The position numbers and the translations under genes were made by a program. 64,000 nucleotides of DNA, taken from positions 1,238,530-1,302,529 of the forward strand of contig NZ_FMIZ01000007.1 of NCBI RefSeq assembly GCF_900095865.1, written 5' to 3'. This DNA is from Massilioclostridium coli. Its GTDB lineage: Bacteria; Bacillota; Clostridia; Oscillospirales; Ruminococcaceae. Positions 1 through 8,529 of this stretch are shown here, one piece after another (position 1 is the stretch's first letter; every line of letters begins with the position of its first letter). A model generated the notes under the pieces. The model saw nothing but the letters and a program-made list of their open reading frames with translations. It was not told the origin of the DNA and searched no databases.

Positions 1-59
1 CCTATCTCCAGGATAGGTTTTGCAATACTCTGTCTTAAAGAATCTATCATTTGATCCAT
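1..59 (-). CDS. 5' end of an unidentified gene running off the left edge
   Basis: Only the first 19 codons are visible (starting MDQMIDSLRQS). The ATG at 59 is preceded by a good ribosome binding site (GGAGGAA, five bases upstream). It is read in the same direction as the microcompartment operon, just after the terminator that follows the pduT-like gene, so it may be a further member of the locus expressed by read-through or a separate unit. The visible residues do not let me name a family. Confidence 0.6.
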   Translation of the reverse strand, partial: MDQMIDSLRQSIAKPILEI

Positions 60-87
60 ATCATTTCCTCCAAATTTATAATAAACA

Positions 88-121
88 AAAAGACCATCCA
101 AAAATTTTGGTTGGTCTTTTT
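88..121 (-). terminator. Rho-independent terminator after the BMC operon
   Basis: AAGACCA and CCAAAA arms pair with ATTTTGG and TGGTCTT around a single mismatch, giving a long stem with T runs on either side. It lies 23 bases beyond the stop codon of the pduT-like gene and would end the minus-strand transcript. Confidence 0.8.
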
Positions 122-143
122 TATCAAATATTTATCATCTACA

Positions 144-689
144 TTAGATGTACTGCCACAGGTCTTCGTGAGGAGCAGCCAGCAAGGATGTACCTGCCAG
201 CAAGCCTTGGTTTTTCGCATATTCAGCACCTGTTTCAACAGCAGCGGTAACATCAGCAATATCGCCTGTTACAACAACATAACCTTTACCGCCCATACCA
301 CGGGAGATGCTCATTTCCATAATTTCAACAGCTGCCGCTTTTACAGCGCTATCAGCTGCTTTGATTGCGCTGGTACCAGAGAATGTTTCAATAACACCAA
401 TTGCACCTTTCGCACAATCTGCAACGCCACCAAACAGCGCTTTGATAACAGTAGGCTCAATTCTACCCATTACAGTAGAATCCAATACATATTCGCCATA
501 GTTATCAGTTGCACGGTCAATCGCGATTTGTACGTTAGAGAGCTGACCAGTGATAATAATTTCGTATTTACCAGGACATGCTGTATGAGCTGAAATCAAC
601 TGGATTTCAGCGGATTTCAAAATCTCATCACAAGCCAGAATACCTTTTGCAATACTTTTTAATTCGATAACTCCAACTGTTTGTAACAT
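144..689 (-). CDS. pduT: PduT-like tandem-domain BMC shell protein (BMC-T) with Fe-S cysteine
   Basis: The protein has 181 residues (PduT is about 184) and two BMC domains in tandem, roughly residues 3-90 and 95-181. Proteins of this kind form pseudohexameric trimers in the shell. Cys38 in the motif TACPGK matches the cysteine that binds a 4Fe-4S cluster at the pore of PduT, so an electron-conducting role with the neighbouring PduS-like flavoprotein is expected. The ATG at 689 follows GAGGTGAGAGACG. It is the last gene before the operon terminator. Fe-S binding is inferred from family knowledge. Confidence 0.93.
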   Translation of the reverse strand: MLQTVGVIELKSIAKGILACDEILKSAEIQLISAHTACPGKYEIIITGQLSNVQIAIDRATDNYGEYVLDSTVMGRIEPTVIKALFGGVADCAKGAIGVIETFSGTSAIKAADSAVKAAAVEIMEMSISRGMGGKGYVVVTGDIADVTAAVETGAEYAKNQGLLAGTSLLAAPHEDLWQYI

Positions 690-700
690 CGTCTCTCACC

Positions 701-2035
701 TCACACTCTTTTAATTACTACAACACCGTTATCAACGCTTTCTACAACGCCGTTAACAGAGCTGTGGATGTTTGCGGAAATTCCGTCAGCAGCCTTACCA
801 ACAATATCGCCAACTTTTACACTGTCACCAGGTTTTACATTTGGTGCAGCAGGAGCGCCGACATGTTGTCTCAGCGCGAGACTGATGTGAGTTGGATCTA
901 TTTTTACTTCTGCTTTGAATTCTGGGATAACAGTATCATATTTATCCACACCAATTCTCTGCATAAATCTTGTACTTGGCAACATTCTGTTGTCACGTTC
1001 ACTCATTACCTGTAAAGGTTTATCATCTGGATGAACGTATCTCATACGATTTCTTCCCAATTCGCCTTTTACAGCAGTGTAAACTTTACGTGGGCTAATA
1101 CCCTGACAGCAAGCAGATAGTTCACAAACACCACAACCACTACAAGTAGTAGCAACCAAATAATCCTGTGGATTGCTAGTTACGCGGTTGGTTACAGAGC
1201 GAACAATTTTATGTGGCTCCAGAGGGTAACCAATTAAGGCCCTTGGACATAGTTCGGTACACATAGTACAAGAACAACAGTTAGAGGAAGCGTGCGTCAT
1301 AGTAACACGCATATCACCTAACATACTTGCAGTACAAGGAATGTTGTCAGGCAAAATCAATAAAGATTTTGTGGTTTTAGTGATAACCGCAGTTTTATAA
1401 TCGATTGGTTTCCCCATTGCTGGACCACCATCTACAACGATATCACCTTCTGGAACTTTAATACCCAGTTTATCAAAAATTTCAATGACAGGGGTACCGA
1501 TTGGAACACCAATCATCATTTTATTGGTCAAATCACCGTTAATTGTTACCCATTTTTCTGTTACTGGCTGATTATCCATAGCATTTGCAACATTATACAG
1601 GGTTTCTACGTTATTTACAACGCATCCTACATCACCAGGAAGTTTACCAGGAGGAACAATCCTGCCAGTTACTTCATAAATCATGATGATTTCATCGCCC
1701 ATTGGATATACATCCGGCAGGCAATGAACAGAAATACCATCTGTTAATTTTTGACCATCTGTCCAAGAAAGACGTGCAGCGGTGTGCTGTTTAACAGCCA
1801 TAAAACCTTCTGGAATACCACAGGCATCCATGATAGCTTTTGCACCTTTCAGCACTTTATTCAAGGAGTTTTTTAATAAATAATAGTCAGTATAAATTAA
1901 TGGTTCACATTCAGCGGCGTTGATGATAAATTTATCAATACCATCACGCAGTTTAAATGCAGTTGGGAATCCGGCTCCACCGGCTCCAACAACCCCAGCG
2001 GATGCTATTAAACTTTTCAGTTCATCAATTTTCAA
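701..2035 (-). CDS. pduS: PduS/RnfC-like cobalamin reductase / NADH-linked flavo-Fe-S protein
   Basis: At 444 residues it has the RnfC/Nqo1-like N-terminal nucleotide and FMN region (GAGGAGFPT, residues 18-25). Two 4Fe-4S motifs follow: Cys253/256/259/263 (CX2CX2CX3CP) and Cys298/301/304 plus Cys309 or 310. The C-terminus is a barrel-sandwich hybrid domain rich in GD and V. In PDU compartments PduS reduces cobalamin and regenerates NAD, pairing with PduT, which is encoded 11 bases downstream. The start is TTG at 2035, with GGAGGG nine bases upstream. A general electron-transfer role is possible if the missing dehydratase is not B12-dependent. Confidence 0.9.
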   Translation of the reverse strand: MKIDELKSLIASAGVVGAGGAGFPTAFKLRDGIDKFIINAAECEPLIYTDYYLLKNSLNKVLKGAKAIMDACGIPEGFMAVKQHTAARLSWTDGQKLTDGISVHCLPDVYPMGDEIIMIYEVTGRIVPPGKLPGDVGCVVNNVETLYNVANAMDNQPVTEKWVTINGDLTNKMMIGVPIGTPVIEIFDKLGIKVPEGDIVVDGGPAMGKPIDYKTAVITKTTKSLLILPDNIPCTASMLGDMRVTMTHASSNCCSCTMCTELCPRALIGYPLEPHKIVRSVTNRVTSNPQDYLVATTCSGCGVCELSACCQGISPRKVYTAVKGELGRNRMRYVHPDDKPLQVMSERDNRMLPSTRFMQRIGVDKYDTVIPEFKAEVKIDPTHISLALRQHVGAPAAPNVKPGDSVKVGDIVGKAADGISANIHSSVNGVVESVDNGVVVIKRV

Positions 2036-2053
2036 AACAAGTTTCCCTCCGCA

Positions 2054-2308
2054 TTATTCATCAATAATTCCTACAACAACAGCATCAACAGCTGTTTCTT
2101 TGTCGCGCAGCGCTAAACGGGCACTGCTACCTGTTGTAATCAATACACGGTCACCGATACCTGCACCTACGCCGCAATCAATTGCGATCATAAATTCATC
2201 TATATCTTTATTCTCGTGTAATAGTTTGACTTCAAGAATTTTGGAACCGACCAGGCTTTCGTGTTTCCTGGTGGATACAATATTCCCTACTACTTGTCCC
2301 ATTAACAT
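2054..2308 (-). CDS. pduN: EutN/CcmL-family pentameric vertex protein (BMC-P)
   Basis: This 84-residue single-domain protein has the EutN/CcmL start (MGQVVGNIVSTRK) and the family's length. Such proteins form pentamers that cap the vertices of the compartment shell. Translation may begin at Met1 or Met3; GGAGAG lies upstream of both. It sits between pduL and pduS as in known propanediol and fucose/rhamnose BMC loci, and is the only vertex protein in the window. Confidence 0.93.
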   Translation of the reverse strand: MLMGQVVGNIVSTRKHESLVGSKILEVKLLHENKDIDEFMIAIDCGVGAGIGDRVLITTGSSARLALRDKETAVDAVVVGIIDE

Positions 2309-2408
2309 GGTAACTCTCCATTCTATCTTAAATTTGCATAAGCGAACCTGATAGGAAATACGGAAGAATGGCTTATGTACGCCTTACCAGCCAAAAGCAG
2401 GAACAAAA

Positions 2409-3062
2409 CTATCTTTTTACAACAGTTACAATATCACCATTTTTTAAGCCAGCTGCATTAGCGTCATCAGTATCTACATGCATTTCCAAGCAGAACGCTT
2501 TATTTACACGAACCTGTACATCATAGAATTTGGTTCTTCTTTCGCCCTGTACTTCAACGTCAACATAATCGCCATCGTTCAAGCCATAAGCAGCACCATC
2601 TTCCAAACTCATATGGATATGACGGTTTGCGATAATACAGCCTTTGTCCAGGTTAATAACTCCTTTTGGCCCAACAACCATAATCGGAGCAGAACCTTCC
2701 AAAGAACCGGATTCACGTACTGGAGGTTTTACCTTTAACACGAAACTATCTGTGCGAGAAATTTCAACTTGAGTTTCTTTTCTAATTGGCCCTAAAACCC
2801 TTACATTGGTAATTGGTTTTAAAGAAGGCCCAACAATTGTGACAAGCTCTTTACAAGCATATTGACCAGGCTGAGAAAGATCCTTTAATGGAGTTAATTC
2901 ATAGCCTTCACCGAAAAGGGTATCCAAGTCTTTACGGGACAGATGAATGTGTCTGTTAGAGATACCAACAGGAACAGGTTTTGGTTCGCCTGCGCCTTTT
3001 GCGCTACCTTCAGCCAAAATTTGAGCTACAACACTCGCAATTAATTCTGGATTAACATTCAT
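2409..3062 (-). CDS. pduL: PduL-type phosphate propanoyltransferase
   Basis: This 217-residue phosphotransacylase converts propionyl-CoA and phosphate to propionyl phosphate inside the compartment, recycling CoA. The duplicated zinc-site motifs NRHIHLS (His38, His40) and NRHIHMS (His148, His150) are intact, and a further His is at 195. The first 20 or so residues (NPELIASVVAQILAEG) form a predicted amphipathic helix followed by a Gly/Pro linker, a typical encapsulation peptide. The product is the substrate of the acetate kinase encoded in the same operon. Confidence 0.95.
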   Translation of the reverse strand: MNVNPELIASVVAQILAEGSAKGAGEPKPVPVGISNRHIHLSRKDLDTLFGEGYELTPLKDLSQPGQYACKELVTIVGPSLKPITNVRVLGPIRKETQVEISRTDSFVLKVKPPVRESGSLEGSAPIMVVGPKGVINLDKGCIIANRHIHMSLEDGAAYGLNDGDYVDVEVQGERRTKFYDVQVRVNKAFCLEMHVDTDDANAAGLKNGDIVTVVKR

Positions 3063-3104
3063 AAGGCGCCATCCTCTATTCTGAAATTAAATTTTGTTTT
3101 GCCA

Positions 3105-3122
3105 CCTGCCAAACAAGGCAGG
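3105..3122 (-). other. Intercistronic hairpin in the BMC operon
   Basis: CCTGCC and GGCAGG flank a six-base AAACAA loop in the 87-base spacer between the first BMC-H gene and pduL. There is no T run, so an mRNA processing or stability role fits better than termination. Confidence 0.45.
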
Positions 3123-3149
3123 CAACAAAACAGATTGATTGCTTAACTA

Positions 3150-3419
3150 TTATAAGTTAGGGAACAATTTTGTAGTATCAGAATGAGGTCTTGGGATTAC
3201 ATGTGTAGCAACTACTTCACCCAGACGGGAGCCAGCTTGACCACCAGCTTCAACAGCAGCTTTTACAGCTCCAACATCGCCGCGAACCATTACGCATACC
3301 AAACCGGAACCGATTTTTTCAGAACCAATTAATGTAACATTAGCAGCTTTTACCATAGCATCTGTTGCTTCGATTGCAGCTACCAGACCTCTTGTTTCTA
3401 CCATACCTAAAGCTTCCAT
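3150..3419 (-). CDS. BMC-H hexameric shell protein, PduA/PduJ-like
   Basis: This 89-residue single BMC domain has the canonical start [16 protein letters not shown] and the pore segment EKIGSGL. It forms flat hexameric facets of the shell. It is nearly identical in pattern to the protein at 3858-4130, so the two are likely paralogs that co-assemble. The start has an ideal AGGAGG seven bases upstream, consistent with high expression. Confidence 0.95.
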   Translation of the reverse strand: MEALGMVETRGLVAAIEATDAMVKAANVTLIGSEKIGSGLVCVMVRGDVGAVKAAVEAGGQAGSRLGEVVATHVIPRPHSDTTKLFPNL

Positions 3420-3468
3420 TATTATATCCTCCTAATGAAAATTGGTGTTTTGCCACCGAATTCATCTT

Positions 3469-3480
3469 CCCTATATAGGG
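3469..3480. other. Perfect 12-bp palindrome in BMC operon spacer
   Basis: CCCTATATAGGG lies in the 131-base spacer between two BMC-H genes, together with an AT-rich flank. It may be a weak hairpin for processing or an internal protein site. I see no internal promoter that fits it well. Confidence 0.3.
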
Positions 3481-3550
3481 GTAATTTTTTCATTTAGAAG
3501 CTGCGCTTTTTCGGCTTTACCGATTATTTGCACAGCAAACCTATTGCTGA

Positions 3551-3838
3551 TTAATCATCCAAATCATCCGAATAAAGGAATGGAATTAATTCCTCATGAG
3601 GACTTGGGATTACTTCGCAAAGTTTTACAGAGCCAACTTTGTCAGCTTCTTGTGCACCGGCTTCAGCAGCTGCGGTTACCGCAGATACTGTACCATCAAT
3701 TACGATGGTTACCAAACGACCGCCCAAACGTTTTTCAACGTGGATAAGTCTGACATCGGCAGCCTTTAACATAGCATCAAGTCCGGCGATTGCCGCAGTC
3801 AACGCTTGCACTTCTAATAACGCAATTGCCTTATCCAA
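3551..3838 (-). CDS. BMC-H shell protein, divergent pore loop
   Basis: A 95-residue BMC-domain protein that keeps the fold pattern (LLEVQALTAAI, VIPSPHEE near the end). The usual KIGSG pore stretch is replaced by KRLGGRL, and a short acidic tail (SDDLDD) is added. The start is TTG at 3838 with GAGGTG seven bases upstream. The pore probably has different charge and selectivity from the two PduA-like shell proteins beside it (inference). Confidence 0.9.
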   Translation of the reverse strand: MDKAIALLEVQALTAAIAGLDAMLKAADVRLIHVEKRLGGRLVTIVIDGTVSAVTAAAEAGAQEADKVGSVKLCEVIPSPHEELIPFLYSDDLDD

Positions 3839-3857
3839 TCGCAGTCACCTCAATTAA

Positions 3858-4130
3858 TTATTTTGTTGGCAGCAATTTTTCTACATCGTTGTGTGGTCTT
3901 GGGATTACGTGTGTAGCAATAACTTCGCCCAGACGGGAAGCAGCTTGACCACCAGCTTCAACAGCAGCTTTTACAGCTCCAACGTCGCCACGAACCATGA
4001 TGTTTACCAGACCGGAACCGATTTTTTCGGAACCAACTAATGTAACGTTTGCAGCTTTGCACATTGCATCTGCGCCTTCGATTGCAGCAACTAAACCTCT
4101 TGTTTCTAATAAACCTAAAGCTTCTACCAT
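3858..4130 (-). CDS. BMC-H hexameric shell protein, PduA/PduJ-like
   Basis: The protein has 90 residues when started at ATG 4130, where AAAGGA lies upstream and [12 protein letters not shown] aligns with other BMC-H starts. The open frame extends 13 codons further upstream (to 4169), but that part has no family match. The pore motif is EKIGSGL. It is a close paralog of the protein at 3150-3419. Confidence 0.94.
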   Translation of the reverse strand: MVEALGLLETRGLVAAIEGADAMCKAANVTLVGSEKIGSGLVNIMVRGDVGAVKAAVEAGGQAASRLGEVIATHVIPRPHNDVEKLLPTK

Positions 4131-4174
4131 GATATTCAAATCCTTTCTGAAATTGAATTTATTATACAAATCTT

Positions 4175-4519
4175 TTATTTTGTTTCTTTATTGTGCTTAT
4201 ATAATTTATCTCTTCCGAGCGTATTTTTATAAGCTAATTTATTGGTGTCAGATTCTGCACGGGAAATCACATGTGAAGTAATATAAAGATCGCGTTGTTT
4301 TGCAGCCGCTGAGCCTGCCTCTACAGCTGCTTCCACAGCTGCTACATCCCCTTCTAAACGCACACACATTACCAAAGGGACTGCTACAGTATCCACCACT
4401 GCTGGAGCTGGTTTGTTGTTTTCGATAGCGACGATCTTTACATTGCCAGCTTTTGCTGCCGCATCAGCTACCACAATGGATGTTGCAAAACCGTAAACTT
4501 CAATCATTCCTAATGCCAT
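4175..4519 (-). CDS. BMC-H shell protein with enlarged pore loop and C-terminal tail
   Basis: This is a 114-residue BMC-domain protein ([21 protein letters not shown]). The segment that normally holds the short KIGSG pore turn is a longer Pro/Ala/Val-rich loop ([16 protein letters not shown]). The C-terminus carries about 20 extra residues rich in Lys (ends KHNKETK). Such loops can gate or widen the central pore. It is the first shell gene in the operon, preceded by GGGAGAAAG. The functional consequence is inference. Confidence 0.9.
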   Translation of the reverse strand: MALGMIEVYGFATSIVVADAAAKAGNVKIVAIENNKPAPAVVDTVAVPLVMCVRLEGDVAAVEAAVEAGSAAAKQRDLYITSHVISRAESDTNKLAYKNTLGRDKLYKHNKETK

Positions 4520-4576
4520 AAATCTTTCTCCCTTACAGAGTTGCTATTGTTTGTTATTATTATAACATACTTTTGC

Positions 4577-5803
4577 TTATTCGGCAATATAGCAAATCTT
4601 AATTCCTTTTTGAGCTACGTTTGTTTCCATAGCTTCATTCATTTGATCCAATGGATAAGAATGAGTGATCAATTCTTCGATTGGAACGCCTAATTTTCTA
4701 GCTTGTTTCAGGAATGCAATACCGATTGGGTAATCCTGAGCGCTGTAGTCCCAAGAACCAACCATGTTAATTTCTTTTTGACACATAGCAAAGTGTGGAT
4801 TTACTTCATAGGTACCATTGTTTACAAAGAAGCCCATTTCACAGAATCCACCGCCGCGTCTGATGTATTCATAAGCGTCAGCTGCTGCTTTTGGTGCACC
4901 TGTACATTGGTAAATGAAGTCTGCGCCTAAACCAGTCAAGGAAGATTCTTTTACCATTTTAACTCTTTCTTCCAAGTCTTTTACTTCAGAGAAGTTAATG
5001 GTCATGTTAGCGCCTAATTTTTTCGCCATTTCCAAACGCTGAGCATTGCCGTCAATTGCAATGACGTTGTTGATACCAGCAACTGTCAGAACAGACAGCA
5101 TTGTCAAACCTACAGGGCCACAGCCTTGTAATACAACGGTGCTAGCAAAGTTCAACAGACCTGTGGATTTTCCTCTTTCCAGAGCATGTACACAAACTGT
5201 AACCAGTTCAAGTAACATTCTTTCTTTCAGGTTCAGGTCATTTACAACAAAGTAAGTTGGGTTTTTATCCCCTTTAATTACCATGTGGGTTGCGAACCAA
5301 CCAGTCAGATGGTTATGATCGGAATCCTGTACCAAACCAAATACACCTTGGCCATCACACAGGTTTGTGTTTTCTGGATGCATACGGCAAATACCGCACT
5401 CTCCACAGCTCATTACAGAAGTAACGATTTTGTCGCCAATATTCAATGGTTTACCAGAAGTATCGCAGGTAACGTTTTTACCTTTTGCGATTACAGTACC
5501 AGTACCTTCGTGGCCCAATACAACTGGGATGATACCAAATGGGTCCATTTTCCATTCGTGAACGTCTGTACCACAAACGCCAGCACCTTCAACTTGAACC
5601 AGGATATCATCATCGCCTAATTCTGGAATAGGGAATTCTTTTACTTCAATGTTTTTTAAGCCAGTCAGCATAGCTACTTTAGCAGTAGTAGGAATTTTTG
5701 GAGCATTGTTGCAAGCAGCTGGAGCAGCTGGAGTTGCAGGTTTTGCACCATTCATTTCAGCCAGAACCTGGCGTACAATGTCATTAATTTGATTAGAATC
5801 CAT
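4577..5803 (-). CDS. BMC-associated zinc-dependent alcohol dehydrogenase (MDR family)
   Basis: This 408-residue enzyme is a medium-chain dehydrogenase with catalytic zinc residues Cys77 (CGTD) and His98 (GHEG), structural zinc cysteines 133/136/139/149, and a Rossmann GCGPVG near residue 226. An N-terminal helix (NQINDIVRQVLAEM) plus a Pro/Ala-rich linker of about 15 residues forms an encapsulation peptide. It likely reduces propionaldehyde to propanol, recycling the NADH made by the aldehyde dehydrogenase. It differs from PduQ-type iron alcohol dehydrogenases but matches the zinc enzyme of clostridial fucose/rhamnose BMC loci. Confidence 0.92.
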   Translation of the reverse strand: MDSNQINDIVRQVLAEMNGAKPATPAAPAACNNAPKIPTTAKVAMLTGLKNIEVKEFPIPELGDDDILVQVEGAGVCGTDVHEWKMDPFGIIPVVLGHEGTGTVIAKGKNVTCDTSGKPLNIGDKIVTSVMSCGECGICRMHPENTNLCDGQGVFGLVQDSDHNHLTGWFATHMVIKGDKNPTYFVVNDLNLKERMLLELVTVCVHALERGKSTGLLNFASTVVLQGCGPVGLTMLSVLTVAGINNVIAIDGNAQRLEMAKKLGANMTINFSEVKDLEERVKMVKESSLTGLGADFIYQCTGAPKAAADAYEYIRRGGGFCEMGFFVNNGTYEVNPHFAMCQKEINMVGSWDYSAQDYPIGIAFLKQARKLGVPIEELITHSYPLDQMNEAMETNVAQKGIKICYIAE

Positions 5804-5857
5804 TTATATGCACCTCTATTTTCTATCAATTTACCATATCATCTAATGGAAAACCAA

Positions 5858-7309
5858 TTAGATGATATGGAACATATCTTTCATTACACAACGGCGTTTT
5901 CTTGTAAAGCTTCTTGCGGAAGTCAAGCCTTCACCAGTTGGTCCTGCAATGGTAAAGGTTGTGTGGCCTTCTGCGCCAAAACCGATACCAGCATAAGATG
6001 GAGCATTTTTAACAAAGATCGTTGTCTCAATTGCTTTCGCAAATTTTGACAGATTTTCAATGTTTTTGGAATGCATATGAGCAGAATGTCTGTTTCCATG
6101 TTCAGCACGGACAGCTTTCTCGATTGCTTCGTCAATATCTTTGACACGGACAACAGCAAGGATTGGCATCATCAATTCAGTCTGAACAAACAAGTGGTCT
6201 TCTTCTACTTCACAGATCAGGCAACGAACACTGTCGTCCACTTCAATCCCCAAAGCAGCTGCGAATTTCTTCGCATCTCTACCAACCCAGTCTCTGCTAA
6301 CAGAGTATGTGATTTTACCGGTTTTTTCGTTTTTCTTTTCTACCAAAACGATTTTTGCCAGTTCATCAGCCTGAGCTGCTGTAATAAAGTAAGCACCATT
6401 CTGCTGCATGTTGTACATCAGTTCATCTGCAATGTTGGAAAAAGCAAATACTTCTTTTTCAGCGATACATGGCAGGTTGTTGTCGAATGTACATCCATCA
6501 ATAATGTCTTTTGCAGCTTTTTTAATATCAGCAGTATCGTCAACAATAACAGGTGGGTTACCTGCGCCTGCGCCGATTGCTTTTTTACCAGAAGATAGAA
6601 CAGATTTTACTACGCCAGGACCACCTGTACAAACCAACATTCTAACTCTTGGATCTTTGTACATTACATCTGCAGTTTGCATGGTTGGTTTTACCATAGA
6701 ACAAACCAGGCTAGCTGGTCCGCCCGCTGCCAAAGATGCACGGTTTACCAGGTCTACCGCATAGTTGGAAACTTTAATTGCGCCTGGATGTGGGTTGAAT
6801 ACAACCGCATTACCAGCAGCAATCATTGCAATAGAGTTGCAAATTACTGTTTCACTTGGGTTGGTACTTGGTGTAATAGCCCCGATGATTCCAAATGGAG
6901 CCATCTCTACCAGAGTCAAGCCGCCGTCACCGGACTGTGCTTCTGTCTGAATATCCTCTGTACCAGGTGTTTTATCAGCAACCAAAATATGTTTCAGTGT
7001 TTTATGTTCAACACGTCCCATTTTGGTTTCTTCAACACCGAGTTTTGCCATAATTTCTGCTTCCGCACGGGTCAGTTTACGGATCTCGGTGATGATTTTT
7101 TCACGTTGTTCTACGCTCATGTTGCGGATTACTTTATAAGAATCAGCAGCGGCATCAATGCCTTCTTCCATGGTAGCGTAAACGCCCAAGTATTGTCTTC
7201 CGTTATATTGAGTGGAATCGTATGCTGGAGCAGATGTAGGAGTTGTACCTTGCATCTGAGCAACAACACTTTGTACAATTGAATCAATTTGATTTTGGGA
7301 AAATACCAT
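5858..7309 (-). CDS. pduP: CoA-acylating propionaldehyde dehydrogenase, PduP/EutE-like
   Basis: The 483-residue enzyme oxidises propionaldehyde to propionyl-CoA with NAD in the compartment lumen. The nucleophilic Cys281 sits in NNLPCIAEKE. An N-terminal amphipathic helix (NQIDSIVQSVVAQM, residues 6-19) and a Thr/Pro/Ala linker form the encapsulation signal. The protein ends with a basic, Cys-containing tail (RKRRCVMKDMF) typical of this family. The start has GGAAAAAGA upstream. It is followed 54 bases downstream by the alcohol dehydrogenase, so the two dismutation enzymes are coexpressed. Confidence 0.95.
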   Translation of the reverse strand: MVFSQNQIDSIVQSVVAQMQGTTPTSAPAYDSTQYNGRQYLGVYATMEEGIDAAADSYKVIRNMSVEQREKIITEIRKLTRAEAEIMAKLGVEETKMGRVEHKTLKHILVADKTPGTEDIQTEAQSGDGGLTLVEMAPFGIIGAITPSTNPSETVICNSIAMIAAGNAVVFNPHPGAIKVSNYAVDLVNRASLAAGGPASLVCSMVKPTMQTADVMYKDPRVRMLVCTGGPGVVKSVLSSGKKAIGAGAGNPPVIVDDTADIKKAAKDIIDGCTFDNNLPCIAEKEVFAFSNIADELMYNMQQNGAYFITAAQADELAKIVLVEKKNEKTGKITYSVSRDWVGRDAKKFAAALGIEVDDSVRCLICEVEEDHLFVQTELMMPILAVVRVKDIDEAIEKAVRAEHGNRHSAHMHSKNIENLSKFAKAIETTIFVKNAPSYAGIGFGAEGHTTFTIAGPTGEGLTSARSFTRKRRCVMKDMFHII

Positions 7310-7356
7310 TCTTTTTCCAAACCCCCTTCATGAAAATTTCATTTTAATCGAATATA

Positions 7357-8358
7357 TTAAAATGATTTTGTAAAGAGCTGAGCACCATATTCGGCGAGCC
7401 CTTTATCTTGGTCAGCTGTACCTCCGCTGACACCCAATGCACCAACCAGTTCCCCATTACTATCATACAAGGGGACACCGCCGCCAAACAGGATTAATTT
7501 CCCATTTGTGGTGTATTGCAAGCCCTCTAGGCCTGCCCCGGGCTCGGTCAGTTTGGCTACTTCTTCAGTAGTCATTTTTAAGGAGGCACTTGTATATGCC
7601 TTGTTTATCGCCACATCAATGCTGACGAGAAATGCATTGTCATCCCGTTTGAACGCGACCAGGTTGGCACCTTTGTCACATACTGCGGTTACAACACCCA
7701 AACCTTCTGCCCGCGCTTTTGTCATAACAGCTTCACATAAACGCTCCGCCTTATCACAAAATTGGTTGCCGTCGACAGTGATTTTTTCATCTGCTGCCAC
7801 CGCAACCGCAGGAGTTGCAACAGGGGTTGAGGTTGCTGTCTCTTCTTCAGGTTTGGAAATTGGTGTGCCGCCGGAAAAATCAGCCATTCGAGCCAATGCA
7901 TATACCAGATCGGAAATCCGGTTTAGCCATGCAATTGTATCGCGGGACATACCACCCATTTGAGAGGCGGCAACAGCTTCACGCTCTGCCCGGCGTACAA
8001 CCGTTCTGGCTAAGTCCAAAGCCGCTCCTCCTTCGGTTTCACCCGGGAGGATAAAGGATTTGATCTCTGGCAGTTGGGTCATAATGGAATCAATCGCTTG
8101 CTCCAGATGATCCACTTTCTCTTTGGTGGTGAATTTTTCACCGCCAGCGATTTCGCCAGAAATCGCAATGACATCCTGCTGGATTTGTTCTACAACATCT
8201 CTGATGGTTTGAGGCAGTTTTTGTTTTGATAAACCAAGGGCAGATGAGAATTCGTCCAATGCTCCCAACAGTTTAAACACAGGGCTGTTTTTTGGGATTC
8301 TCATACGATTTTTTGTACTGGCAAACCCTGTATCGCCATTACGCGTATAAATACTCAT
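7357..8358 (-). CDS. pduO: PduO-like fusion: cobalamin adenosyltransferase-like domain plus GlcG/HbpS domain
   Basis: At 333 residues it has the two-domain layout of PduO. The N-terminal four-helix domain (about 1-165) resembles ATP:cob(I)alamin adenosyltransferase, with TRNGDTGF, LGALDEF, SFILPG, ARTVVRRAER and LNRISDLVYALAR. A Thr/Pro/Ala linker leads to a GlcG/HbpS domain (about 195-333) with a GGGVPLYD and GALGVSGGT core. The nucleotide-binding start is altered (family usually TRTGDxGTTxL), so activity needs proof. A B12 enzyme beside an aldolase suggests a B12-dependent dehydratase or cobalamin redox role. Confidence 0.88.
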   Translation of the reverse strand: MSIYTRNGDTGFASTKNRMRIPKNSPVFKLLGALDEFSSALGLSKQKLPQTIRDVVEQIQQDVIAISGEIAGGEKFTTKEKVDHLEQAIDSIMTQLPEIKSFILPGETEGGAALDLARTVVRRAEREAVAASQMGGMSRDTIAWLNRISDLVYALARMADFSGGTPISKPEEETATSTPVATPAVAVAADEKITVDGNQFCDKAERLCEAVMTKARAEGLGVVTAVCDKGANLVAFKRDDNAFLVSIDVAINKAYTSASLKMTTEEVAKLTEPGAGLEGLQYTTNGKLILFGGGVPLYDSNGELVGALGVSGGTADQDKGLAEYGAQLFTKSF

Positions 8359-8460
8359 CGCCCACCTCCTTTAATGATTGTTTACTAGCATGATTTTAGT
8401 CAAAACCTAAGTCCAAGAGGACAAGGGCGCAAACGGTTTTTTCTAAAATATACTTGATAT

Positions 8461-8497
8461 GGAACCTATGGTTCCTGGGGTGCAAAGTTCCCTTTGC
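8461..8497 (-). other. Two adjacent intercistronic hairpins
   Basis: GGAACC-TAT-GGTTCC (8461-8475) and TGCAAAG-TTCC-CTTTGCA (8480-8497) sit side by side in the 171-base spacer between the aldolase and pduO-like genes. No T run follows. They may set mRNA stability so that sugar enzymes and compartment genes are made in different amounts. Confidence 0.4.
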
Positions 8498-8529
8498 ATT
8501 ACAACCAAACTCGCTTTTCTGTCAAAAAA

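Noticed and set aside
51-593. A 180-codon plus-strand frame across the pduT-like gene
   Set aside because: It is the antisense shadow of the BMC-T gene; the protein has no family features.
5858-7282. Long plus-strand frames over the aldehyde dehydrogenase gene
   Set aside because: Antisense shadows, rich in Cys, Phe and Ser with no binding sites; the minus-strand enzyme is unmistakable.
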